From the NCBI GenBank assembly GCA_963210315.1, contig OY723284.1:496001-560000 (forward strand): a DNA stretch of 64,000 bases, read 5' to 3'. The stretch comes from Rhynchopus euleeides. Taxonomy: Eukaryota; Euglenozoa; Diplonemea; Diplonemida; Diplonemidae. Below are positions 31,543 through 42,281 of the stretch, in pieces. Each line of letters begins with the position of its first letter. Within the stretch, counting starts at the first letter, position 1. Below the pieces are notes generated by a model, which was not told the origin of the DNA, did no database searches, and saw only the letters and a program-made list of their open reading frames with translations. Made by a program: the position numbers and the translations under genes.

Positions 31543-31644
31543 CTTCGAACGCAGAACACCCCACCAGCCTGCCGGGCGTGTGAAGTGTTCGCAAGGATCC
31601 GCACGGTGAAAAGTTTCCTGAGTTGGCTACGCCGAACTTACAAA
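31543..31644. repeat. 102-bp dispersed repeat, copy 2
   Basis: Nearly identical to 18851-18952. It begins directly at the edge of the decayed retroelement, so it may be target or terminal sequence. Confidence 0.65.
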
Positions 31645-31669
31645 AAAAATATTAACGTGGGATAGACTT

Positions 31670-33907
31670 CTACGATGTGGGGCTAGCAACATCCTGCGAC
31701 AAACTAATGGTGAAGGGGCTCACACCGTGCGGCAGCTCCGAGACAGCTTCGGCACTGGACATGATGATTGTGCCGGAGAGCGTGACCTCCAGCACGGGGG
31801 GCGTGAAGTCCTGCGGGGACAGGGTTGTGATGAAGGCGGCAAACCAGAGGAGGAATTTGCTGGCCAGCTGTGCATCAGCCGCCACAGCCGCGTGCGCGAT
31901 GTCGCACGCAGCGGCGAGGTCGTGCTGCTCCAACAGCATGCGCAGGGCAGACTCGACACCCAGCTTCGACTCGTCCAAAGCCTGCAGGCAGTACATCCAC
32001 TCGCCTTGTGTTGCCTTCCCACACTCAAACACGACAACTGTGTCCAGAGGGCGACACCGCCCTTGCGATGAGGTGACAGGGAAGAACGGCGCATTCTTAG
32101 TCACGCTGCTGTGATTCAAAAGAGCAGCAGCGCAAAGAGTCGGGGCGCGCGTGGCCTGTGCAGTGCGCGCGAGGACATCAGCTTCAGCAACTGCCCCACC
32201 CAGGATGTGGAAGGTCTGTGTGGTGGTGTTGCCCAGGTAGCAGCACAGGGAGGGCGCGCTGTACACCCCGCAGTGGTGCTGGCTGTCGTTGATCCCGGTG
32301 GCGGCACGCATCGCCTTTGCCACGGGTGAGGTGGTTACGAGGGTCCCGACAGCACCCCACGTCACCACCACGCTGTCCTCCAGTACCTTGTGCACGCAGC
32401 CCTTCGACACGCCAGAGCAGAACAGCACAGTCTTCAAGAACTCCTGCTGGGTTGACTCCGCAGCCGTACGCTTGTCGTATGCGACATGAGGGCGGACACA
32501 CATCACAAGCACGCGCCGCCTTGACTTCATGTGCATCACATCGAGGTTGGCGAGGGCCGCTTTGCTCGTCTCATCTGAGACAGACCCGCGGCGAGGGCCT
32601 ATGTCATCACGGCCCTTGTTCTCTCTCTCTTTGGTATGTGTGGAGGACACAACCGACTGTGTGTCGCCGCGTGAGGTGCTGCGACGGTGTGGGTTCGGTG
32701 ACTGTGTGAGCTCTACCGTCGAAGGTTTGCTGAGGCCCCCGTTGTCGCTGTGGCTGCTGTCGTCAGCCTCGCCACGCACGGTCTGGATGACGTGCTGCGG
32801 GATGTACTTCACAAACTCCTGCATCATGAGGAGGATGCTCTTCATGGCTGTCTGCACCCTGTCGGGGTTCTCGAGGTCGTGCAGCTTCTCCAGCGTCTTG
32901 AAGTCCAGCACCGCCACCGCCTCGGCCATGTCTGCGGCGATGGTCGCAGCGCCGTACATCCGCTCCATGCGCTGCTGGTGCTTCCGCCTGTTGTTCCAGA
33001 ACATGGCACCTGCAATCAGAAGCGCCAGCCCAAGCGCTCCACTCACGACAGAGGCAGCAATCACGACCTCCTTACCCTCTGTCGCAGACGCGTCGTACTT
33101 CACAGCCGTCTTCAGCGTGCTGCCGCCTTCGATGTCCAGCCCCTGCTCCACAAGCACCTCTGCCACGCTGCCGTCATATGGCGGGCTCCTGCACGACACC
33201 ACGTTCTGAGTCAGGTACGTCAGGTCGGTGCACGGCTTGCCCGCCACAGACACACGCAGGTGGCTGGTGAGCGTGTCAGGCCCGCACAGGTTGCCCACCG
33301 TGGCACGCAGCAGGCTGCCGCCCTCAGGTTTGCACCCACCCCCGCAGGCAGGCGGCTCCACGAGGACAATCTTCGGGGCAGGCTGCACCACAAGGTACTC
33401 GATGCCGGCACCAGGCTCGCGCGTGTGCAGACGCAGCGAGTGGTTCCCAGCTCCGAAGTGATGGCACTGCTGCTCCAGCCTCCTGTCGGCTGCTGATTTG
33501 GGGGCGAAGACGTCAAGCTCCCACTCCACATGATACGCGTTGCCGTGTGGGATCGACCAGAGCGACACATCCGTTGCTGCATCTGCACGCAAGTCGATCG
33601 CCGCCCAGAACGAGTCCGCCATCTGATCCGGAGCAAATATGTGCGCAACAAGCTGCGACAGCTGCGGCCTCTCCAACTGAAACATCAATTCGACGTATCC
33701 CGACTCACCAGACTTCGCAAGGCTGCCGTTGGGATCCTTCACAAAACAGTCGAAAGGGTCTGAGCCTGCGTATGCACCCACGACAACACCGTCCGATGTG
33801 ATGCTGTACATCTGCAGCGGCGAATGCACCTCAGATGCGTTGCTGAACACGACCTGCCTCCCACACGCAGCGTGCAGAACCGCAAAGCCGCACAGCAAGC
33901 GCAGCAT
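31670..33907 (-). CDS. Single-pass membrane protein: TIG domain outside, class III cyclase-like domain inside
   Basis: 745 aa from the ATG at 33907, which begins a signal peptide (MLRLLCGFAVLHAACG). An in-frame upstream ATG at 34030 would bury it and is less likely. The ectodomain (18-280) has a segment ending HHFGAGNHSLRLHTREPGAG, typical of lectin-like or PA14-like folds, then a TIG/IPT domain (about 178-272; PKIVLVEPPACGG ... CRSPP). A transmembrane helix lies at about 281-303, followed by basic NNRRKHQQR. Inside, FKTLEKLHDLENP and MMQEFVKYIP resemble the linker seen before class III adenylate cyclase domains in protists. A Ser-rich stretch leads to a domain (about 470-640) with cyclase-like spacing (VLEDSVVVTWG ... 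GVYSAPSLCCYLGN ... ILGGAVAEADVLARTAQ). The metal-binding aspartates and catalytic Asn/Arg are not obvious, so it is probably a degenerate cyclase-like sensor rather than an enzyme. One uninterrupted exon, stop TAG. Confidence 0.65.
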   Translation of the reverse strand: MLRLLCGFAVLHAACGRQVVFSNASEVHSPLQMYSITSDGVVVGAYAGSDPFDCFVKDPNGSLAKSGESGYVELMFQLERPQLSQLVAHIFAPDQMADSFWAAIDLRADAATDVSLWSIPHGNAYHVEWELDVFAPKSAADRRLEQQCHHFGAGNHSLRLHTREPGAGIEYLVVQPAPKIVLVEPPACGGGCKPEGGSLLRATVGNLCGPDTLTSHLRVSVAGKPCTDLTYLTQNVVSCRSPPYDGSVAEVLVEQGLDIEGGSTLKTAVKYDASATEGKEVVIAASVVSGALGLALLIAGAMFWNNRRKHQQRMERMYGAATIAADMAEAVAVLDFKTLEKLHDLENPDRVQTAMKSILLMMQEFVKYIPQHVIQTVRGEADDSSHSDNGGLSKPSTVELTQSPNPHRRSTSRGDTQSVVSSTHTKERENKGRDDIGPRRGSVSDETSKAALANLDVMHMKSRRRVLVMCVRPHVAYDKRTAAESTQQEFLKTVLFCSGVSKGCVHKVLEDSVVVTWGAVGTLVTTSPVAKAMRAATGINDSQHHCGVYSAPSLCCYLGNTTTQTFHILGGAVAEADVLARTAQATRAPTLCAAALLNHSSVTKNAPFFPVTSSQGRCRPLDTVVVFECGKATQGEWMYCLQALDESKLGVESALRMLLEQHDLAAACDIAHAAVAADAQLASKFLLWFAAFITTLSPQDFTPPVLEVTLSGTIIMSSAEAVSELPHGVSPFTISLSQDVASPTS

Positions 33908-35684
33908 ATTCCCTGCCTTGCGGCACCACCACCTGCAGGGTGTGCGGACAACAGTGATCACATCGAGCACACAGGCACCCCCGAGGGGGAGGGGTGACAG
34001 GCCAGGAGGTCTGTCAGCGGCTTTGATCAAGGGGGGTGGGTCGTCGGCTGCTCCAAACCCGCCGTGGTTATGTTACGTTTGCTGGCTTATACCGATCCAC
34101 TTCCGCGCTTATCTGATCGCCTCCTTGTGTGATAGCTGCCTCATGGAGTGTTAGCTGAGATGCACTCCCTCCGCCATGCCGTGTAAAAAAAATACAGCAA
34201 ATGCACAGTACACAGGTTGACACACAGCGACACACAGAGCGACCAGCCCCTCCAGCACACTGTTTATGGAAATGAAACAGTTGGCGTGGCGGGTCTGGGC
34301 CCATTTTTTTCTTGCAATTTTCAGGAATTCTCAGAACCCCTTTCCAGAGAGCAACTGCGCGAGAAAGGTGTGTTCATGACCAACCACCACCCCTCTGCTC
34401 CCAGACAGGAACGGATACGTGCAGACATTAACCGCCCCATACCCACCCTGTCATCAATTTGGCCAACACACAACAGTGTCCGACAAGGTTACTTCTAGAG
34501 CTTCCAGAGCTCACTGGAGTTTGTGGAGAATTCGAAAGGGCCCAAGAGACTTATCCGCAGTCAGTTCATTTTCCCCATGCCATACATATCATGGCAATCC
34601 TTCCCTGGCCACAGCGTCGTGCGCAGCCATGCAGAGAAGGGGCTTCAAAAACAACACACTTTCCTCACCATGAATAAGACACGTCATCCGCTGGAAAGCG
34701 GATGCACCAGTTTGCTGTGATCAATCCCAAAACGCCCACCTTGTTGGTGCAGATATCTTGGCGGGTGCTGAGGCTGTCACATTATAAATCAAAGTTGGGT
34801 ATACGGGGGGGGGGGGGGATGGGGTACTCTTAGGCGCTTGCGTGGGGGTGCGCAGTTTATCAAAAAAATGTGCCTTGGGGGGTGGGGGGGGGGGGGGGGT
34901 AGTGAAATCGAATTTGAAGGGAGCACAAGAATGATCACCCTTCACTCGTTATGCAGGTTGTGTCTGAAATCCAGTGTTTTTTCCGGCCTGTGTTGTGTTG
35001 TTGTACTGTGTGGGCAATTAGGCTGTGATGGTATGCAAAAACGTTCTTTGGTTCTCACGATCAAACGTCAAGGCACTCATCTGTGGAAATGTGCGTAACT
35101 GGTGTCATCATTGTAGTCAGGTTTATGTAGCCCATGTGACCGCAGTGATGTCTTCAGTCATTCCATTTGCATGTCAGCTTGTTCGTTAAAAGAGGAACGT
35201 TCATAGGAACGTTCAGGGGGGGGGGGGCGCAAAAAAATTGCTTATGGTAGCAGTTTCGGCTGCCAACCCACGACCGTACCATAAGGACGCGGAACACATG
35301 CCGGGGCAGCCCGGTACGAGGTGTACCTTTCATCAGGTGGGTATCGGCAAGATGCACAGCGTCAGGGGTGGGGACAGATAGAGGGCAAAAGATGAAAGGG
35401 GCGGTGGGGTAGGGGGGTGGGTTTTAGAGAAAAAGAAAAAAGAAAAGTGATGATTAAAAGGAGGAGAGAAAGCAGTAAAGAAAAGAATAAAAAAAAAGGA
35501 AAAGAAGGTGTGGATCGGAGCACGACTCCACGGGCCACGGGAAGCATATGAAATGCCCCCCGGATCGGACATTGCGTCTAGGAGTGCGGCAGGGGAGACG
35601 GTGTCCAGGGGGGGGGGGGGGGCAGGGGCTGGGGTAATTTTCTGGGGGGTCGTGAACGTCGACGATCGGGGGGGGGGGGGGGGG
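33908..35684. other. Intergenic region upstream of the TIG membrane protein
   Basis: No gene is supported. It contains G runs at 34806-34818, 34880-34900, 35216-35227, 35608-35622 and 35669-35684, and a purine-rich stretch (35430-35510). The first few hundred bases would include the promoter of the minus-strand gene. Confidence 0.35.
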
Positions 35685-35686
35685 TA

Positions 35687-36834
35687 GGGGGGGTCAAATG
35701 CCACCCTTTTACGTGGACAAACACGATTTTTCAAAAAACCGGCGCAGAGGCCCCAAAGCCCCCGTAAACCCTCCAAACCCCCCCAGATCGGTCCGGAAAC
35801 CCATCGAACCCCACTTTTCCACCATTCCGGGCACCTCAGGTGCCCGAATTGGGGTACCTAAATTTTGTGCCACCGTTTGGTACCGGACAGTGCCACTGTG
35901 TGGGAGGTTGGAAAAGAAAATGCCCCAACACACCACATCTGAGGGTTGCAATGCATGTTGCTTGCCAACCACGTCATCCGGTGGGTGTCAGGCGCTATGT
36001 AGGTGGCATTAGCCAGGTCTTCGATGAGTTCTGGCTTGTATATGTACCTCCCTGCCACCATGCACCGGGAGGCTGCCTGTAGGTACGGAACAAGTCCAGA
36101 TGGTCGTGTGATTCCTGTGCAGCAGTGCTCCACAACCGGGATGTGTTGACAACGACTGTTGCAACACGAGCTGTACATTCCGGGAACACACGAAGTGCGC
36201 TGTCGTGGTACCCATTGTGCCAGAATTGGTAGTTGCTGCGGTCTACTTTGCCTGGCCCAAGAGCACTGGTACTGAACGGTGCAATATGCGTGGCGAGGTG
36301 AATGCAACGGAAGGGCGCAAAGTCAATACAGCTCTCGGATGGCGGGTGGTGGTGCCACTAGTGTGTGACGTTCACTCGAGGATACAACGCATCACAATGA
36401 ATCAGCAACCGTGGACCGAGTACAATACGCTCTCTGTGGCTGGTGTGGGGGACAAAGGCAGTGCCTGTGCCGCAGGCAGGGAGGTACATATACAAGCCAG
36501 AACACATCGAAGACCTGGCTCATGCCACCTACATAGCGCCTGACACCCACCGGATGACGTGGTTGGCAAGCAACATGCATTGCAACCCTCAGATGTGGTG
36601 TGTTGGGGCATTTTCTTTTCCAACCTCCCACACAGTGGCACTGTCCGGTACCAAACGGTGGCACAAAATTTAGGTACCCCAATTCGGGCACCTGAGGTGC
36701 CCGGAATGGTGGAAAAGTGGGGTTCGATGGGTTTCCGGACCGATCTGGGGGGGTTTGGAGGGTTTACGGGGGCTTTGGGGCCTCTGCGCCGGTTTTTTGA
36801 AAAATCGTGTTTGTCACCCCCATTTGACCCCCCC
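35687..36834. mobile_element. TA-flanked G-tract foldback element, copy 1
   Basis: 1,148 bp with TA on both sides (35685-35686 and 36835-36836) and long inverted arms of roughly 370 bp (35687-36065 and 36480-36834) starting GGGGGGGTCAAATG. The central roughly 400 bp is unique. An open frame in the centre and arm reads RYIYKPEHIEDL...THRMTWLASNMHCNPQMW-like residues. It is conserved between the two copies, but no family is recognised and no full transposase is present. Closely matches 39713-40859, there inverted. Confidence 0.8.
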
Positions 36835-36849
36835 TAGGCATACAGTGCA

Positions 36850-37097
36850 AACGATAATTATTATCGCACATATACCAGATACGATAATTTTCGGAAAATT
36901 ATCGCATACGATAATTTATTATCGCATACGATAATCCATTATCGTATGATGCGATAATCCCATTATCGTATACGAACGGATACGATAATTATTATCGTAT
37001 ATTATCGCATACGATAATCCCATTATCGTATGTTATCGCATACGATAATAATTATCGTATCCGGTCGTATACGATAATGGGATTATCGTATGCGATA
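36850..37097. repeat. Palindromic ATACGATAATTATTATCGTAT array
   Basis: About 250 bp of alternating ATACGATAAT and ATTATCGTAT words with a TGATGCGATAATCCC link, almost wholly self-complementary. It directly abuts the right end of the foldback element. Confidence 0.75.
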
Positions 37098-37331
37098 CTT
37101 ACTGGGTTGCACTATTCTTGAACACCACTGCCCTCGTCAGATTCCTTCACATACTCGTCCGTCATCAGGATTCATCGCCCCCCCCCCCCAGTCCCTTCAA
37201 CACCCTCGATGTCATCAGACATCGAGACAGAATTCGTCATCCCCCCCCCCCCCACCCGCCCACCGAACAGCACAGGAACCACATCACGGACAGACGACCT
37301 GGCACGCCGCCCCCCCCCCCCATCCCCCCTT
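37098..37331. other. C-rich spacer
   Basis: Runs of C (37178-37192, 37238-37252, 37310-37325) and no gene. It holds the 3' flank of the hAT fragment. Confidence 0.35.
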
Positions 37332-38018
37332 CTAAATGATATCCATCTCAGTCTCGGATTCGTCCTCCTCAGAGGAATCATCAGAGACATAGTCCCTTTC
37401 GAGGGCTTCTGCGAACCGGTTGCTCTTGTCGAAGTAGCCGAGGAGGTCGCCGTTCCGCTGCAAGAACAGACGATCCGCGTAGGTCTTCGTCGAGATGTTC
37501 GACCCCCGCTTGGACTTGCGGGACTCTGCCGTCGAAAACACACTGTCGACCTGTGTGACCGACACAGGCGTGCGGAGCCAAGCCACCACATGTGGCGCCA
37601 GGATGGGGAACAGCTTCCTCCCCTTCTCCAGCCAGAACGCAATCGGGGTGTCGGTCTGCAGGGATTCGGCAGGGGCATTGAGGTACTGTGTGAACTCCGC
37701 CCAGCACTCGTCGTCAGCAAGGGCATGGAAATCCACGGCCCACACCAGCTGGTTTGTGATGTCGGGGAAGTCGTCGAAGTCAGCCATCAGCACGGTTTCC
37801 GGGTCGAAGATGAGCGCCATCTCGAACCTCGCCTTCGACGGCCAAGACTCCCAGGCATCCTTCAGCAAGGTGCGGATAGGAGCAGGATAACTGGTGTTCG
37901 TCACCACCTTCTGGTACTCCTCCGTGATAGTCCGCACTTTGATGTGCCCCGGACGGGCTTCCGGGTTCTGCACCCATCGCACGAGCCACAGCACCGGCTC
38001 CACCATCTCAGCCAGGCT
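37332..38018 (-). CDS. hAT-family transposase, C-terminal part
   Basis: About 225 residues ending in an acidic tail (DDSSEEDESETEMDII). The region FWLEKGRKLFPILAPHVVAWL, then TPVSVTQVDSVFSTAE and KRGSNISTKT, is the hAT C-terminal dimerisation signature (W...P.L......P.s....ER.FS......R). The N-terminal zinc finger and the catalytic core are not present. On the minus strand a long C tract and TAG (about 38019-38034) precede the first codons LAEMVEPVLW, which looks like a splice acceptor, so this may be a last exon. No upstream exon could be found, and the flank just upstream is followed by satellite. It is probably a truncated, inactive copy. Confidence 0.75.
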   Translation of the reverse strand, partial: SLAEMVEPVLWLVRWVQNPEARPGHIKVRTITEEYQKVVTNTSYPAPIRTLLKDAWESWPSKARFEMALIFDPETVLMADFDDFPDITNQLVWAVDFHALADDECWAEFTQYLNAPAESLQTDTPIAFWLEKGRKLFPILAPHVVAWLRTPVSVTQVDSVFSTAESRKSKRGSNISTKTYADRLFLQRNGDLLGYFDKSNRFAEALERDYVSDDSSEEDESETEMDII

Positions 38019-38034
38019 AGGGGGGGGGGGGGGG

Positions 38035-38279
38035 GGCTGGCGTGCAGGGTGCAGGCAGCGCGCGCAAATGCGACCTGTTTCCGGGTGCCCGCGCGCTCCC
38101 GGCGACCGTGCACCCTGGGTGCACGGGTTTGGGCTGAATCTGGGTGACGTACGAGTAGGGCTCCCACCCTGAAAATGGGCTATCTGCGGTCACTCCAGGG
38201 ACCTGACATCACCTGAAAGTGACCCAAAAGTGCGGAATCTTCGACTCGCGGAATCGCGATTGACCCCTTCCATTGCACT
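38035..38279. other. Spacer before the 190-bp satellite
   Basis: G-rich start and no recognised feature. It could hold missing upstream sequence of the hAT copy, but nothing is identifiable. Confidence 0.3.
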
Positions 38280-39290
38280 CTTTGGGCTCTGTGCGGATCG
38301 TAGTGGGGTCACACTGTGGGTCTAGGTGCCAAGCTTCACCCATGAAATGTGGGTCTAGTTCAGGGGCTGGTCATAGGAGACTGTGACTGGGAGGCCGAGA
38401 GTCAGCCACCCCACCCACCCAGCGGGACCCCCTCCTCGGGTGTTCCGAAACCCCCTTCTTTTGAATATTTGGAATCTGTGCGCATCGTAGTGGGGTCACT
38501 TTGTAGGTCTAGGTGACAAGCTTTGTCCATGAAATGTGGCTCTGGTTCAGGGGCTGGTCATGGGTGAAGGTGACTGGGAGTAACACACCAGGCCACCCCA
38601 CCCAGCCACCCACCCAGCGGGACCCCCTCCTCAGGTGTTCCAAAACCCCGTTCTTTTGAACGTTTGAAACTTTTGCGGATCGTAGTGGGGTCATTTTATA
38701 GGTCTATGTGACAAACATCGTCCATGAAATGTGACTCTGGTTCAGGGGCTGGTCCGAAGAGAAAGTGACTGAGGTAGCCACACGGCCGAGAGGGGGGCCG
38801 AGAGTCAGCCAGCCCACCCACCCAGCGGGACCCCCTCCACGAGTGTTCCAAAACCCCGTTCTTTTGAACGTTTGAAACTTTTGCGGATCGTAGTGGGGTC
38901 ACACTATGGGTCTAGGTGCCCAGCTTCACCCATGAAAAAGCGGTCTGGTTCAGGGGCTGGTTATGGGTGAAGGGTGACTGGGTGACACACACCATGACAC
39001 CCCACCCCACCCAGCGGGACCCCCTCCTCGGGTATTCCAAAACCCCTTTCTTTTAAACGTTTGGAATTTGTGCGGATCACAGTGGGGTCACTTTGATGGT
39101 GTGTGAGCCAAGTATCACCCATGAAACACGGGTCTGGTTCAGGGACTGGTCGTGGGAGAAGGTGGCTGGGAGGCAGCCAGTCCACTACACCCCACCTACC
39201 CACCCAACGGGACCCCCTCCTCGGATTTTCCAAAAACCCGTTCTTTTGAACGTTTGGAATCTGTGCGGATCGCGATGGGGTCACTTTGGC
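38280..39290. repeat. Satellite of roughly 190-bp units
   Basis: Six units, recognised by GTGCGGATCGTAGTGGGGTCA-like words at about 38293, 38480, 38675, 38883, 39072 and 39265 (spacing 187-208 bp). Each unit also carries a CATGAAAT(G)TG(G)GTCTGGTTCAGG stretch and a CCCAGCGGGACCCCCTCCTC stretch. Inverted units are inside the element at 25440-25900. Confidence 0.85.
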
Positions 39291-39567
39291 CATGGGGTGC
39301 CCATTTACACCTATTACTGGGGAACATCAATTGGGTGAAAGTACCACCTCCTGACCCCCCCCCATCCCGAGTCGGGAGGGGGGTCGGGTAGGGGGGGTAC
39401 CCCCCCCCCCCATACCCCCCCTCGTGACCCCCCCCCCCCCCTGGTAGGGTGCCCGACCAGGGGGTGGGGGTCACCCAAAATTTCGAGGAAATCCTGGTGT
39501 CACCCTGAAAACCTGGGTCGCCAGCCTGACCTCAGCCCGCGGGGAGCCTTTTTTGGCAAAAATATAT
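39291..39567. other. Spacer with C and G runs
   Basis: No gene. Homopolymer C/G runs at 39355-39440. Confidence 0.35.
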
Positions 39568-39675
39568 GGGGGTCTTCGCTGGCCGTTATCCTCCGTCAAT
39601 CTCCGTCAGTTTTCAGCCAATTCAACAGCAAATGCACCAAAACGCACTGACGGTCACCCCGTAGCGAAGACCCCC
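39568..39675. mobile_element. 108-bp GGGGGTCTTCGCT MITE
   Basis: Full-length member of the 19045-19151 family, flanked by TAT on both sides. Confidence 0.75.
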
Positions 39676-39712
39676 TATGTTTATGAAAAATATGTTTGGG
39701 GGCCCATGCCTA

Positions 39713-40859
39713 GGGGGGGTCAAATGGGGGTGACAAACACGATTTTTCAAAAAACCGGCGCAGAGGCCCCAAAGCCCCCGTAAACCCTCCAAACCCCCCC
39801 AGATCGGTCCGGAAACCCATCGAACCCCACTTTTCCACCATTCCGGGCACCTCAGGTGCCCGAATTGGGGTACCTAAATTTTGTGCCACCGTTTGGTACC
39901 GTACAGTGCCACTGTGTGGGAGGTTGGAAAAGAAAATGCCCCAACACACCACATCTGAGGGTTGCAATGCATGTTGCTTGCCAACCACGTCATCCGGTGG
40001 GTGTCAGGCGCTATGTAGGTGGCATTAGCCAGGTCTTCGATGTGTTCTGGCTTGTATATATACCTCCCTGCCTGCGGCACAGGCACTGCCTTTGTCCCCC
40101 ACACCAGCCACAGAGAGCGTATTGTACTCGGTCCACGGTTGCTGATTCATTGTGATGCGTTGTATCCTCGAGTGAACGTCACACACTAGTGGCACCACCA
40201 CCCGCCATCCGAGAGCTGTATTGACTTTGCGCGATTCCGTTGTATTCACCTCGCCACGCATATTGCACCGTTCAGTACCAGTGCTCTTGGGCCAGGCAAA
40301 GTAGACCGCAGCAACTACCAATTCTGGCACAATGGGTACCACGACAGCGCACTTCATGTGTTCCCGGAATGTACAGCTCGTGTTGCAACAGTCGTTGTCA
40401 ACACATCCCGGTTGTGGAGCACTGCTGCACAGGAATCACACGACCATCTGGACTGTTCCGTACCTACAGGCAGCCTCCCGGTGCATGGTGGCAGGGAGGT
40501 ATATATACAAGCCAGAACACATCGAAGACCTGGCTAATGCCACCTACATAGCGCCTGACACCCACCGGATGACGTGGTTGGCAAGCAACATGCATTGCAA
40601 CCCTCAGATGTGGTGTGTTGGGGCATTTTCTTTTCCAACCTCCCACACAGTGGCACTGTACGGTACCAAACGGTGGCACAAAATTTAGGTACCCCAATTC
40701 GGGCACCTGAGGTGCCCGGAATGGTGGAAAAGTGGGGTTCGATGGGTTTCCGGACCGATCTGGGGGGGTTTGGAGGGTTTACGGGGGCTTTGGGGCCTCT
40801 GCGCTGGTTTTTTGAAAAATCGTGTTTGTCCACGTAAAAGGGTGGCATTTGACCCCCCC
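39713..40859. mobile_element. TA-flanked G-tract foldback element, copy 2
   Basis: 1,147 bp, TA on both sides (39711-39712 and 40860-40861), with the same long inverted arms and centre as 35687-36834 but the opposite orientation. The two copies are nearly identical except for small differences at the arm tips (the ACGTGGACAAACACG stretch is changed near one end of each copy). Confidence 0.8.
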
Positions 40860-40861
40860 TA

Positions 40862-42090
40862 GGCATAGTGCCCCAAACATATGTTTTGGGCCAGAATATT
40901 CCAGAATATTTTTTTATGTTTGCAACTTTCAAAAAATATTTTTTCTATTTTCAGCAAAAAATGGATTTTTTGCTGAAAAAAATTTCCGGCCAATTTTATG
41001 GCCGGAAGTGGGCCCACCCACGACGGGAGGAAAAAAGAGTGAACGGGCAGCATGCCGTTCCTCTTTTTCCCCCCGTGAGGGTGGGCCCCCCCCTGCCAGG
41101 CAAGGTGAAAAAATGAAGAAACGGGCAGCATGCCGTTCTACATTTTTCCTTGCAAGGCAGGGAGGGCGCCCCCCATGCCAGACAGCAGCCACCCCTGGAG
41201 GGGCAACAACTGACGGGCATGGGGGAACGAGGTGGGTCTGGACCCGACACCGCCACCACACGCGCAGTGCACCTTTCGGATACACTGTCGTGAGTGGGGT
41301 GTGGGCAGTTCCCCTATCCTGTGAGCTCCTTTCGGACGAAGAGGTGCAGCGGTTATCTGCAACCTTCGTCCTGGACTTGCCTCGGGGGGAACGCCACGGT
41401 TTACCGCGGGTCCCGACGAGGGCACTCAGGCAGGATCTTCACGCCACCCCGCACCGAGGTCCCTTCTCACGCGGCGTGTCTCCCAGGTTCATGGCGGCGT
41501 CATCAGGTCAGGCTTTGTAGTCTCTACACCATCAGTAGTAAGGGAAATCCTAAAACCATACATGAAATCCACCTTTTGGGCCGCTGGTGTACGAGGCTTG
41601 TTCCTCCAATTGAATCATGTTTGCTGTGTCAGGCAATATCAATACAGCCGCTGAAAGAAGTCGAGGTGTTGTGGATCTGCTGCTCACAGGAAGGATTCAG
41701 GGTGGATCACAAGACTGACCACCCTCTTTCCTTTGTCAAGTACCCTGTAAAACATCAGAACACCAAGTATCTTTCAACACTACATGTTCAAGAGTGGAAT
41801 CAGTGGAATCGGAAGGGGTCACACCCGACCACACGGACACAGTTCCCGCGACTAATAAATGCCGAGAGTTCCGGTGTCCGACCACCTGGTATTACTTGGC
41901 TCCATCCACCCAGTCATTACGAGGGGGCGTCCCTTGAAGCCAGTTCCGCAGAACTCAGACCCCCTTAAAACCAATGTCCTGTGTAGACAACTACTTAGCC
42001 TGCCTGATGACGACACCAATTCGCTGGGAGAGACGCCGCGGTCCAGGACCCCAATGGGGATGACGTGGCATTGTTTGACCGAATCGGTTG
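40862..42090. other. Gene-free region with two CATGCCGTTC hairpins
   Basis: The palindrome GAACGGGCAGCATGCCGTTC occurs at about 41040 and a similar one at about 41120. 41294-41968 is open, but the reading shows no recognisable domain, so I do not call it a gene. Confidence 0.35.
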
Positions 42091-42281
42091 TGTAAGTGTG
42101 TAGCCCCCTCCGCCCTCTGTCCCTCCCACCAGGGTGGTGTGTGGAGGCGAGAAGCGCAAGCATGCACAGAAAGCGCCCTATCACTTCACAGCTACAACCG
42201 CTCTGATGAATTTCCTTTTGTTTGTTGCGTTGACGCTCCTACACCAGGACCCTCATCCGGAGGGACGTGTCCGTCTCGTTC

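Noticed and set aside
41294-41968. A 224-codon plus-strand frame
   Set aside because: No recognisable domain and no start or neighbour context. It is not distinguishable from chance.
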